DNA of 8,370 nucleotides from Verrucomicrobiales bacterium (lineage in GTDB: Bacteria > Verrucomicrobiota > Verrucomicrobiae > Limisphaerales > UBA9464). The notes below the pieces were generated by a model that saw only the letters and a program-made list of their open reading frames with translations, searched no databases and had not been told where the DNA came from. Made by a program: the position numbers and the translations under genes. This document shows positions 1-6,038 of the stretch, piece after piece (within the stretch, counting starts at the first letter, position 1; each line of letters begins with the position of its first letter). Where the stretch lies: assembly GCA_005789375.1 (NCBI GenBank), contig SXXZ01000114.1, positions 1 to 8,370 on the forward strand. The letters run 5' to 3'.

Positions 1-17
1 ACTCAGCGAGCGGAGGC
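1..17 (+). repeat. Tail of a further copy of the ~119-bp intergenic repeat, cut by the window edge
   Basis: The first bases, actcagcgagcg followed by gagg, match the 3' part of the repeat copies at 63-181 and 195-312 (actcagcgagcgcagg) with one or two differences. A third copy therefore probably lies mostly to the left of the window, which would make this a cluster of at least three head-to-tail copies. The match is short, so confidence is moderate. Confidence 0.5.
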
Positions 18-19
18 CC

Positions 20-51
20 GATGCCGCGCAGCCCTGATGCCGCGCAGCCCA
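20..51 (+). repeat. 16-bp tandem duplication
   Basis: The unit gatgccgcgcagccct at 20-35 is repeated immediately at 36-51 with only the last base changed. It lies between repeat copies in non-coding DNA. It also creates two in-frame ATG codons upstream of the MFS gene, which could mislead start-site prediction. Confidence 0.8.
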
Positions 52-62
52 CCAAAAACCGG

Positions 63-181
63 AGCGGAGCGGGACCGGTCCGCAGCGAGCCTTGGAGGCG
101 AACAGCAAATCCCCCCAAGCGCGCAGCGCGAAAGCTCCTCCTCCCTAGAGCCTACTCAGCGAGCGCAGGACCGTTCCCGCG
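63..181 (+). repeat. Intergenic repeat, copy A
   Basis: This ~119-bp block, from agcggagcggga to accgttcccgcg, recurs almost unchanged at 195-312 (start-to-start spacing 132 bp). A degenerate copy lies at about 4675-4790. Its landmarks are a cgcagcgagccttggaggcgaa core, the GC palindromic stretch gcgcgcagcgcg, a pyrimidine-rich ctcctcctccctagagcc block and the end gagcgcaggaccgttcccgcg. No coding role is visible. It looks like a dispersed family of intergenic elements. Confidence 0.85.
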
Positions 182-194
182 GCCCAAACCGTCC

Positions 195-312
195 AGCGGA
201 GCGGGAATGGTCCGCAGCGAGCCTTGGAGGCGAACAGCAAATCCCCAAAGCGCACAGCGCGAAAGCTCCTCCTCCCTAGAGCCTACTCAGCGAGCGCAGG
301 ACCGTTCCCGCG
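195..312 (+). repeat. Intergenic repeat, copy B
   Basis: This is a near-identical, same-orientation copy of the block at 63-181. Differences are a few substitutions (ggaatggtccg against ggaccggtccg, gcgcac against gcgcgc) and a small length change in the C-run after 'aaat'. It ends 71 bp before the likely GTG start of the MFS transporter. The region 1-383 has an open reading frame continuous with that gene, but the frame runs through these repeats and is low-complexity (Pro, Arg, Ser, Ala). I treat it as non-coding. Confidence 0.85.
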
Positions 313-383
313 AAGCATCAGCTTGCACAAGCACACCGCCGACCGTTGACTCCCCGCGCGCCTTTCCGGATCGGCGCGTCACT

Positions 384-1583
384 GTGAAGTCCCACCCGCC
401 TGGAAAAACAGGCTACTTTGTGCTCGAAGGCACCAACGCCTTCGCCGCCTCCTATTATTTCAACTACCTCATGTTCCTGCTCCAACAGGATCACGGGTTT
501 TCCAACCTCAACAACTTAACTCTGGGCGCCGTTCACGGGTTCCTCTACGTCGGTGCCTCCTGGTTCGCCGGACGCTTCGGCCAGCGCCATGGATACTTCA
601 CCAGCCTGCGCATCGGCTTCGGCGGCATGGGAGCAGGAGTCGCTCTGGGCTGGTTGTTTCCTGGAACGGCAGGACAAATCGCAGCACTGCTGGTCTGGAC
701 CCTCGCCATGTGCTTCACCTGGCCCATGCTGGAGGCCCTGGCTTCCGAGCGAGAACCCTCCGATCGCCTTCCCCACCGCATCGGCCTTTACAACGTCATC
801 TGGGCCGCAACGGCCGGGCTAGCCTACTTTTTAGGCGGCACCCTCTTCCAGCATCTCGGGAAAAACAGCCTCTACTGGCTCCCCCTCATCATTCACACCT
901 TGCAGTGGATCAGCCTCGGATGGCTGGAACGTCGCCATGCCCAGAACGCATCCATCGAAACCCCGTCATCAAGCTCGGCCCACACCGCGGATGCCGGCCT
1001 GAAACGGGAAGCCCGAGTCACCCAGGTTTTCCAGAAACTCGCATGGATGGGCAACCCCTTCGCCTACATGGCCATGAACACCGTCATCGCCGTCGTCCCC
1101 AGCATCGCCGAGCACGCAGGCCTAGGCATCGAAGAGGCGGGCCGGTTGATGTCTGCCTGGTTCATCGTCCGTACTCTCACCTTTGCCATCCTCTGGGCAT
1201 GGCACGGTTGGCACTACCGCGTCGGATGGTTTCTCGGATCCTTCCTCCTGCTCATTCTGGGATTCATCGCCGTCATGACCACCCATCAAATTTGGATGCT
1301 CATTCTGGCCCAGATCGCCTTCGGATGGGGAACCGGGCTCATCTACTATTCCTCCCTGTTTTACGCCATGAACGGCAGCGACACCCATGGTGAACACGGA
1401 GGGATCCATGAAGCCTTCATCGGTATAGGCATAGGCTCTGGCCCTGCCATCAGCGCCTTAACCCTATGGATTTCGGGCGCAGCCATGGCACCAGCCGTGG
1501 CCGTGGGAATGACCCTCGTCGGCGGATGGACCTGGTGCTGGAGAGTAAGCCGAGGGACACAGCCCACCCCGGCCAACCGTTGA
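384..1583 (+). CDS. Major facilitator superfamily transporter, substrate unknown
   Basis: The likely product is a 399-residue inner-membrane carrier. About twelve hydrophobic segments can be drawn, at roughly residues 11-33, 46-63, 75-92, 96-118, 135-155, 163-180, 222-242, 252-274, 280-299, 303-327, 344-366 and 369-387. A hydrophilic central loop (~181-215) separates the two six-helix halves, as expected for MFS. Between helices 2 and 3 the stretch GRFGQRHG resembles the family's motif A. The frame stays open back to position 21, but that extension crosses the repeats. The GTG at 384 precedes the first plausible residues (KSHPPGKTGYFVLEG) and gives a normal family length; the next in-frame ATG, at 471, would cut helix 1. 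No Shine-Dalgarno is seen. Charged and polar residues sit in or near helices (E15, H337, E338, H342, E343), but I cannot name the substrate. The stop is 105 bp before the prepilin-like gene, with no clear terminator between, so co-transcription is possible. Confidence 0.8.
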   Translation: MKSHPPGKTGYFVLEGTNAFAASYYFNYLMFLLQQDHGFSNLNNLTLGAVHGFLYVGASWFAGRFGQRHGYFTSLRIGFGGMGAGVALGWLFPGTAGQIAALLVWTLAMCFTWPMLEALASEREPSDRLPHRIGLYNVIWAATAGLAYFLGGTLFQHLGKNSLYWLPLIIHTLQWISLGWLERRHAQNASIETPSSSSAHTADAGLKREARVTQVFQKLAWMGNPFAYMAMNTVIAVVPSIAEHAGLGIEEAGRLMSAWFIVRTLTFAILWAWHGWHYRVGWFLGSFLLLILGFIAVMTTHQIWMLILAQIAFGWGTGLIYYSSLFYAMNGSDTHGEHGGIHEAFIGIGIGSGPAISALTLWISGAAMAPAVAVGMTLVGGWTWCWRVSRGTQPTPANR

Positions 1584-1688
1584 CCCAAAGCTAAAATCGG
1601 CCATGGTTCGTCAGAGTTGGCCTTAGTTCCGTCTGAACGCTCTTTCCGGTAACGCCGCGTTTTCTCGGTGGTCTTTCCATTCAAGTCC

Positions 1689-2429
1689 ATGATTTCACAC
1701 ACACCCTCGAAAACCAAAAACGGCTTCACGCTGATAGAACTTCTAGTGGTAGTGGCCATCATCGGCATCCTCACTAGCATGCTGCTGCCGTCTCTGGCCG
1801 CAGCCAAGGGCTCCGCCCAACGGATCGCCTGCCTCAACCACGAAAAACAACTCGCTCTGGCCCTTCATATGTACGCCGGAGACCATAACGGCCGATTCCC
1901 GCCCCGCCTCCTGACCAACCGCTGGTGCACCACGCTGCGCCCCTACTATATCGATCTCAAGATCCTCAAGTGTCCCGTCGATTCCGGCGCCAAAGGTAGC
2001 ACCAACATCCCCGGAGTCGGCGATCGCGTCGCCGAGTACGCCCCCCGCACTTACCTCATCAACGGCTTCAACGACTTCTACCGCCGCCGAGTCGGAGCCT
2101 CCCAGATGCCCGAGTTCCGCACCCAGGGCAATGGCGAGGTTGTCATCGGCGAGAACAACATCCCCGAGCCTTCGCAAACCATTTGCTTCGGTGAACGCGA
2201 CTCCAGCCGGGTTGTCCACTTCCACATGGATTTCGACGCTCTCGACGACCTGAGTGCCCTCCACCAAAACCGTCACGGCACCTCCATCAAGACGGGGCGC
2301 GGCGGTGGCTCCAACTTCGCCATGGTCGATGGTCACGTCGAGTTCCTCCGGTACGGACGCTCGTTCAACCCCATCAACCTTTGGGCCGTCACCCCCGAAG
2401 ATCGCAACATCGGCGTCTCGCTGCCCTGA
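1689..2429 (+). CDS. Prepilin-like (type II secretion/type IV pilin N-terminus) protein with modified H-X-DG C-terminus
   Basis: This 246-residue protein carries a class III signal: a short basic leader, then NGFTLIELLVVVAIIGI. The predicted PilD cleavage is after G12, with methylated F13 and the conserved Glu at mature position 5 (E17). The hydrophobic helix (about 13-38) would anchor it in the inner membrane or pack it into a pseudopilus. The rest is a globular extracytoplasmic domain with C48, C80 and C95 (LKCP). It ends in SNFAMVDGHVEFLRYG (~208-223), the form seen in the large planctomycete/verrucomicrobial prepilin families, where His is normally nine residues before Asp-Gly. Here the nearest upstream His (H196) is 17 residues before D214-G215, apparently because of a Gly/Lys/Arg-rich insertion. 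An alternative GTG start at 1668 would add seven residues (MVFPFKS); the ATG at 1689 gives the usual leader. Such proteins are often stand-alone and numerous per genome, so a secretion role is inferred, not shown. Confidence 0.88.
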   Translation: MISHTPSKTKNGFTLIELLVVVAIIGILTSMLLPSLAAAKGSAQRIACLNHEKQLALALHMYAGDHNGRFPPRLLTNRWCTTLRPYYIDLKILKCPVDSGAKGSTNIPGVGDRVAEYAPRTYLINGFNDFYRRRVGASQMPEFRTQGNGEVVIGENNIPEPSQTICFGERDSSRVVHFHMDFDALDDLSALHQNRHGTSIKTGRGGGSNFAMVDGHVEFLRYGRSFNPINLWAVTPEDRNIGVSLP

Positions 2430-2442
2430 ACCCCAACCGTCG

Positions 2443-2952
2443 ATGAACTCCAACCGCCGCACCTGGACCCTTCTCGCACTGACCCTTTTTCTGGGCGGAG
2501 CCTACGTCTTCGCCTTCACCGATTGGCTGGATCCCCAACCCATCGAGATTGCTTCCCAAATCCGACCGGTCATCCAACCTCCGCGGTTCGGCCGGCGTGG
2601 ACCCAAAGCCACCCCAGAGTCCCCCGACAAACCGACCGAGGCCAGCCCGGCTAGCAGCGTGGCCCGCGTCACCTTCAGTCTGGATGGACGCTATCGCCTG
2701 AGCTCCCTGCGCGTCTTTGTCCTGAATGCCCAAGGCGAACCCGCTAAGAAAATATGGGACCTCACCGGCAAAAGCCGCGAACTCAACTCCCTGATGTACG
2801 GCATGAATCCCGCAGGCATGTCCCCACCCGAGGGCACCGACGCGGCCGCACCGCTGGAGGCAGAACTCACCTATCTTCTGGAGATCCGGGCCGGTCGACG
2901 CACTGGTTCCCACCGCTTCAAGACGCTTCCCCTAACTCCCAGCGAAAACTGA
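2443..2952 (+). CDS. Small membrane-anchored extracytoplasmic protein, function unknown, paired with the prepilin-like gene
   Basis: The 169-residue product starts at the ATG at 2443, 13 bp after the prepilin-like stop; the pair is very probably one transcription unit. Residues 1-7 (MNSNRRT) are basic. Residues 8-25 form a single hydrophobic helix (signal anchor or uncleaved signal). A Pro/Arg/Ser-rich linker (~40-72) leads to a compact domain (~73-165) of alternating hydrophobic residues (ARVTFSLDGRY, LSSLRVFVLN, LTYLLEIRAGRRTG) that suggests a small beta-sandwich. The central YGMNPAGM and the closing 'LEIRAG..TGSHRF' pattern look like conserved family features. I recall similar proteins next to prepilin-like genes in Verrucomicrobiota, but cannot confirm this here. 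The frame is open further upstream, inside the prepilin gene, but those residues are low-complexity and overlap a well-supported gene. No enzymatic motif is seen. Confidence 0.75.
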   Translation: MNSNRRTWTLLALTLFLGGAYVFAFTDWLDPQPIEIASQIRPVIQPPRFGRRGPKATPESPDKPTEASPASSVARVTFSLDGRYRLSSLRVFVLNAQGEPAKKIWDLTGKSRELNSLMYGMNPAGMSPPEGTDAAAPLEAELTYLLEIRAGRRTGSHRFKTLPLTPSEN

Positions 2953-2972
2953 CACTTCCACCCCTGAACGGC

Positions 2973-2999
2973 CCCGTAGCGGGACGCCCTGTCTCGGGC
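2973..2999. other. Two small adjacent hairpins in the intergenic gap
   Basis: CCCG-TAG-CGGG (2973-2983) and GCCC-tgtctc-GGGC (2986-2999) lie 20-50 bp after the stop of the small membrane protein. Each has only four GC pairs and no T-run follows, so this is a weak terminator at best. It could be a fragment of a dispersed GC-rich palindromic repeat. Confidence 0.3.
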
Positions 3000-3100
3000 A
3001 CTGGGTCAGTCACATTCCCTGCCAACGCCGGACCCACCCGTGAGGCGCCCGACAACGCATCCCTCACTTCAACTCAAACTTCCTAGTCCAGACCATACCT

Positions 3101-3124
3101 CCCGGCTTGTCGTCGAATGCCGGG
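3101..3124. promoter_or_regulatory. Inverted repeat upstream of the oxidoreductase, possible operator
   Basis: CCCGGC at 3101-3106 and GCCGGG at 3119-3124 form a perfect 6-bp inverted repeat around a 12-base spacer. The right arm ends 47 bp before the ATG at 3172, a sensible place for a regulator-binding site or a leader hairpin. In GC-rich DNA a 6-bp match can arise by chance. No convincing -35/-10 pair was found in the 219-bp gap (2953-3171). Confidence 0.3.
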
Positions 3125-3171
3125 TCGGTAGAGTTCGTCCCATAGCCCGTCACATTCAACGCACCTGAACC

Positions 3172-4593
3172 ATGTCCTCTCCCAAAAAAAACTCCCCACC
3201 GAATGCTGGCTCCTCCCGGCGCGAATTCCTAAAGCGAACAGCCGCAGCCGGCGGTATCGCTGGCATTCTCGCCAACCAACCCGCTGCAGGCGCCAACACC
3301 CTCACCAAGCTCGCTGCTCCCTACGCAGGCCGAGTCATCGGTGCCAATGACAAGATCGTCCTTGGTTTTGTGGGCGTCGGTGGTCAGGGCGGCGGGGCTC
3401 ATGTTGGCCAAAACCTCGAACACTATCAGGAAAACAACGTGGCTCTGGCCGCAGTCTGCGACATCTCCAAGCACCGCGTCGACGACCACATCGCCAAGAT
3501 CGAGAAGAAGACCAACGTCAAGCCCGAGGGCTACGAAGACTTCCGCCGGCTCCTAGAACGCAAAGACATCGACGTGGTATTCTGCGCCACCGTCGACCAC
3601 TGGCACACCAAGGTCAGCTGTGAGGCCATGGATGCCGGCAAGCATGTCTATGTCGAGAAACCGATGACCCGCTACCTCAGCGAAGCCTTCGAAATCTACG
3701 ACGCCTGCAAGCGCACAGGCAAACTGCTCCAGGTCGGTTCACAAGGCTGCTCCGACCGCAAGTGGCACAAGGCCGCCGAGTGGATCCGCGCAGGCAAAAT
3801 CGGCCCCATCGTCATGAGCCAGGGCAGCTACATGCGCAATAATCCGCACGGCGAGTGGAACTACACCATCGCCCCGTGGGCCAAGCCCGAAGACATCAAC
3901 TGGAAGATGTGGCTCGGCGAGCAAATCAAGACCGGCCACAGCTTCGACCCCGACCACTATTTCCGCTGGCGCAAGTATTACCCGTATTGCTCCGGCCTGT
4001 TGGGCGACCTGTTCCCCCACAAGCTGCACCCGTACATGCTCGCCACCGGCAATCCGGAGTTCCCCGTGCGTGTCGCCGCCGTTGGCAGCAAGGCCTTCAA
4101 GACCGACCTGAACCAAGTCGGCCGCAAGCCCGAGCAGGCCACCCAATACGTCCGTGACGTCGAAGAGATCATCCAGCTCGTCGCCGAATTCCCCAGCGGC
4201 TACGTGATGCACATCACCTCGAGCTCGGTCAACGAAGTCGGCTCCTCCGAGATGATCCGCGGCCACAAAGCCACGCTCACCATGGGCGGCAACAAAGTTC
4301 AATTGAACCCCGAACGCCCATTCGCCGAAGATATCGAACCGGAGACCAGCGAAGCATTCCCCGGTGAGAGCGTCGCCGCCCACCACAAGAACTTCTACGA
4401 GTCCATCCGCGCCAACAAGCAGCCCAACGCCGGTATCGACCTGGCCACCAAGGTTCAGACCGTCATCTCGCTGGCCGAGATGTCCGACCGCTTGGGCGTG
4501 ATGTGCTACTTCGATGTCAAGAGCCGCAAGGTGACCGACAAGTCCGGCAAGGAAATCTCCCAGCTGACCTACGGCTGGGACAAGAACTCCTGA
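3172..4593 (+). CDS. Tat-exported Gfo/Idh/MocA family NAD(P)-dependent oxidoreductase
   Basis: The 473-residue product begins with a twin-arginine signal: SSRREFLKR (R16, R17), then a mild hydrophobic stretch (AAAGGIAGILA, 24-34) and small residues to ~42. It should therefore cross the inner membrane already folded with its cofactor. The Rossmann domain starts at ~61 (KIVLGFVGVGGQGGG, glycines 68, 70, 71, 73). It contains CDIS (96-99), the family's EKP signature (E162-K163-P164, with K163 the likely catalytic lysine), and VGSQ (188-191). The C-terminal domain has GLLGDLFPHKLH (275-286), with D279 and H283 as probable substrate-site residues. The length and exported form fit the large sugar-dehydrogenase-like families abundant in Verrucomicrobiota and Planctomycetota, which typically act on sugars, inositols or glycan-derived substrates. 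The exact substrate cannot be read from sequence. It is flanked by its own 219-bp leader and a strong terminator, so it is probably transcribed alone. The ATG at 3172 is the only start that preserves the Tat leader. Confidence 0.92.
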   Translation: MSSPKKNSPPNAGSSRREFLKRTAAAGGIAGILANQPAAGANTLTKLAAPYAGRVIGANDKIVLGFVGVGGQGGGAHVGQNLEHYQENNVALAAVCDISKHRVDDHIAKIEKKTNVKPEGYEDFRRLLERKDIDVVFCATVDHWHTKVSCEAMDAGKHVYVEKPMTRYLSEAFEIYDACKRTGKLLQVGSQGCSDRKWHKAAEWIRAGKIGPIVMSQGSYMRNNPHGEWNYTIAPWAKPEDINWKMWLGEQIKTGHSFDPDHYFRWRKYYPYCSGLLGDLFPHKLHPYMLATGNPEFPVRVAAVGSKAFKTDLNQVGRKPEQATQYVRDVEEIIQLVAEFPSGYVMHITSSSVNEVGSSEMIRGHKATLTMGGNKVQLNPERPFAEDIEPETSEAFPGESVAAHHKNFYESIRANKQPNAGIDLATKVQTVISLAEMSDRLGVMCYFDVKSRKVTDKSGKEISQLTYGWDKNS

Positions 4594-4605
4594 ACGATTT
4601 CAAGC

Positions 4606-4648
4606 ACGGCGGTCCTGCCCTCCAAGGCGGGACCGCCGTTTTTGTTTT
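4606..4648 (+). terminator. Strong rho-independent terminator of the oxidoreductase gene
   Basis: A 14-bp stem (4606-4619 acggcggtcctgcc with 4626-4639 ggcgggaccgccgt; one T-G wobble, otherwise perfect) closes a six-base loop (ctccaa). It is followed by TTTTT-G-TTTT up to 4648. It begins 13 bp after the stop codon at 4593. Confidence 0.95.
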
Positions 4649-4674
4649 CCGGCCCAGCTCCCCCCACTCGAGGC

Positions 4675-4790
4675 GGCAGAGGAACCGAGCTGGAGCGAAC
4701 GTTGAAGGCGATCACACCCATCCCTCGCGCGCAGAGCGAACGCTCCTCCTCCTCCCCGAGCCTTACTGCGAGCGCAAGACCGATCCCGCG
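4675..4790 (+). repeat. Degenerate copy of the intergenic repeat
   Basis: This stretch can be aligned to the copies at 63-181 and 195-312 in the same orientation. Shared blocks include gagcgaacgttgaaggcga (for gcgagccttggaggcga), cgcgcgcagagcgaa, ctcctcctcctcc, gagcctta, gcgagcgcaagaccg and atcccgcg. It differs by many substitutions and small indels, so it is an older or more diverged family member. Like copy B, it lies upstream of and co-oriented with the next gene. It makes up most of the gene-free interval 4594-4918. Confidence 0.7.
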
Positions 4791-4798
4791 GAGCCATT

Positions 4799-4862
4799 TT
4801 AAAGGATAACGTTATAGTATAGAGTGTCCCCTTTTGTGTAAATAGGTGGGACCGACCCCTTC
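4799..4862. other. AT-rich island with palindrome and paired GGGG-containing motifs
   Basis: In otherwise GC-rich DNA this stretch contains the 10-bp palindrome ATAACGTTAT (4806-4815) and TATAGTATA (4813-4821), a possible -10-like element with no recognisable -35. It is followed by gagtgtcccctttt and gggaccgacccctt. On the minus strand the last two read as aaggggtcggtccc and aaaaggggacactc, two direct AAGGGG-type words ~20 bp apart. This may be promoter DNA for the downstream gene or a remnant of a small mobile element. Confidence 0.35.
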
Positions 4863-4918
4863 CGGTGCTCGCGTTCTTGGGATTGCCCGGCGCAGCCCAA
4901 CCCGCTTGGCTTGCACTT

Positions 4919-5869
4919 ATGAGTTCCCGCTCCACCTCCGCCCGCCCGTTCTCCTGCGTCGCCCCAGACTGGTGGGATTACACCACCCTAGACTCCGAAC
5001 TCGTCGCCGACGCCGCGGCCCTCACCCCGGAGAAAATGCAGCGCCTCTCACGCCCCGGATTCAAAGTCACCCTGTACGACACCCTCGAAGAATTCTACCT
5101 CGCCGAAGCCCTCGAATACGTAGCGGCGTGGAAACAGAGCACCGACGACAACCCCGTCGGCATTTGCGGCCCCATCGGACCTACCGAGCAACTGCCACTC
5201 GTCGCCCGCATTATCAACGCCCTGGGCCTCGATATCCGCTCCGGCCACTTCTGGGGCATGGACGAATGGATCATTGACGGAAAAGAAGCGTCGGCCACAC
5301 ACCCCCTTTCCTTCGAAAAAGCCGACCGGGAACTCTGCTTCAACCGCATTGCCCGCAAGCAAGTGATGCCGGATGCGCACCTGCATTTCCCGAAAGCCGA
5401 CACCCGAACCTACCGCGCCTCCTGGGACGCCGGCGTCCGCTGCGCCGTCATGCAAGGCGGCCAAGGCGACGTAAAACATTGGGCCTTCAACGACCCCGTG
5501 CGCCGCTCCGGCAAATACCGCAATGCCCCGCCCACCCCGGAAGAATACCTGAAGCTCGCCACCCGCGTGGTGGACTTGCACCCACTGACTATCGCCCAGA
5601 ACGCTCGAACCAGCGGAGGAGGCAATGTGTCACTGGTGCCAACCCAGGCCATCACCGTTGGCCCAGTCGAAACGTGGAAAGCCGAAACCGTCTCCATCTG
5701 GCATGCCGGTCAGCACGACAACCCCTTCGGACAACGACTCACCTGCCTCATGATCGCCAAAGGCATCGCCGATACCGCCGTGCCTATGTCCCTCCTGGCC
5801 CTGCATCCCAACGTGCGCTTCAACTACTTCCGCGGAGGCATTGGGCGCTGCGCGATAGAAATGCATTGA
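4919..5869 (+). CDS. Divergent NagB-fold (glucosamine-6-phosphate deaminase/isomerase-like) protein
   Basis: The 316-residue product from ATG 4919 resembles NagB (glucosamine-6-phosphate deaminase) along most of its length. [13 protein letters not shown] (80-92) occupies the place of the phosphate loop. FWGMDEW (111-117) matches the MDEY motif, with D115 at the proton-transfer Asp. [14 protein letters not shown] (180-193) matches [36 protein letters not shown] (243-264) and a 'LHP' near 295-297 match the C-terminal core. Several key positions differ: the ring-opening Asp of GNDGH is Val185 (with Asp moved one place to 184), the Glu partner is D192, the GGT phosphate loop is replaced, and the lysine after 'LGSQ' appears to be lost. 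His187 is kept. Typical NagB is ~266 residues; the extra length is mostly an N-terminal ~50 residues. An upstream GTG at 4865 would add 18 residues of weak character. A cytoplasmic sugar-phosphate or related isomerase/deaminase/lactonase role is likely; standard GlcN6P deaminase activity is doubtful. It is convergent with hpnJ. Confidence 0.75.
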   Translation: MSSRSTSARPFSCVAPDWWDYTTLDSELVADAAALTPEKMQRLSRPGFKVTLYDTLEEFYLAEALEYVAAWKQSTDDNPVGICGPIGPTEQLPLVARIINALGLDIRSGHFWGMDEWIIDGKEASATHPLSFEKADRELCFNRIARKQVMPDAHLHFPKADTRTYRASWDAGVRCAVMQGGQGDVKHWAFNDPVRRSGKYRNAPPTPEEYLKLATRVVDLHPLTIAQNARTSGGGNVSLVPTQAITVGPVETWKAETVSIWHAGQHDNPFGQRLTCLMIAKGIADTAVPMSLLALHPNVRFNYFRGGIGRCAIEMH

Positions 5870-5937
5870 ACTGGCACCCTCCTATCAGCCGATCCGGCCA
5901 GCCCTAACCCCGCACAAAAACAATCACTCCAAAAAAC

Positions 5938-5976
5938 AACCTGAGGCCGACGGAGTTCATCCATCGGCCTCAGGTT
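5938..5976. terminator. Bidirectional terminator between the convergent NagB-like and hpnJ genes
   Basis: A perfect 13-bp stem, aacctgaggccga (5938-5950) with tcggcctcaggtt (5964-5976), encloses a 13-base loop in which gga/tcc can pair further. On the minus strand it is followed by GTTGTTTTTT-type sequence (complement of 5931-5940), a good tail for hpnJ transcripts. On the plus strand the tail aatttgtt is weaker. It lies 68 bp past the NagB-like stop and 62 bp past the hpnJ stop. Confidence 0.88.
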
Positions 5977-6038
5977 AATTTGTTGAAGCAACTGACAAGA
6001 CCAACCCCGGTCCGTCAGCTTATTTTTGAGCGGCCCTA

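Noticed and set aside
63..312. CRISPR array
   Set aside because: The repeat units are ~119 bp with only a 13-bp gap between them, far from the 24-40 bp repeats and unique spacers of CRISPR, and there are no cas genes.
710..1393. Plus-strand frame (227 codons) overlapping the MFS gene
   Set aside because: The translation is His/Arg/Pro-rich without hydrophobic segments, a typical out-of-frame product of the transporter gene.
1584..1688. Terminator between the MFS and prepilin-like genes
   Set aside because: Only a weak ggcca/tggcc inverted repeat (five pairs, long loop, no T-run) is present, so it cannot be called a terminator.
1743..2462. Long minus-strand open frame (239 codons) opposite the prepilin-like gene
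   Set aside because: It is antisense to a gene with an unmistakable prepilin leader and DGHVEF tail. Its translation is low-complexity Val/Gly/Asp/Glu-rich, as expected for the shadow of a GC-rich gene.
3739..4386. Minus-strand open frame (215 codons) inside the oxidoreductase gene
   Set aside because: It has biased Val/Ala/Gly/Asp composition and no motif, and lies fully antisense to a well-supported gene.
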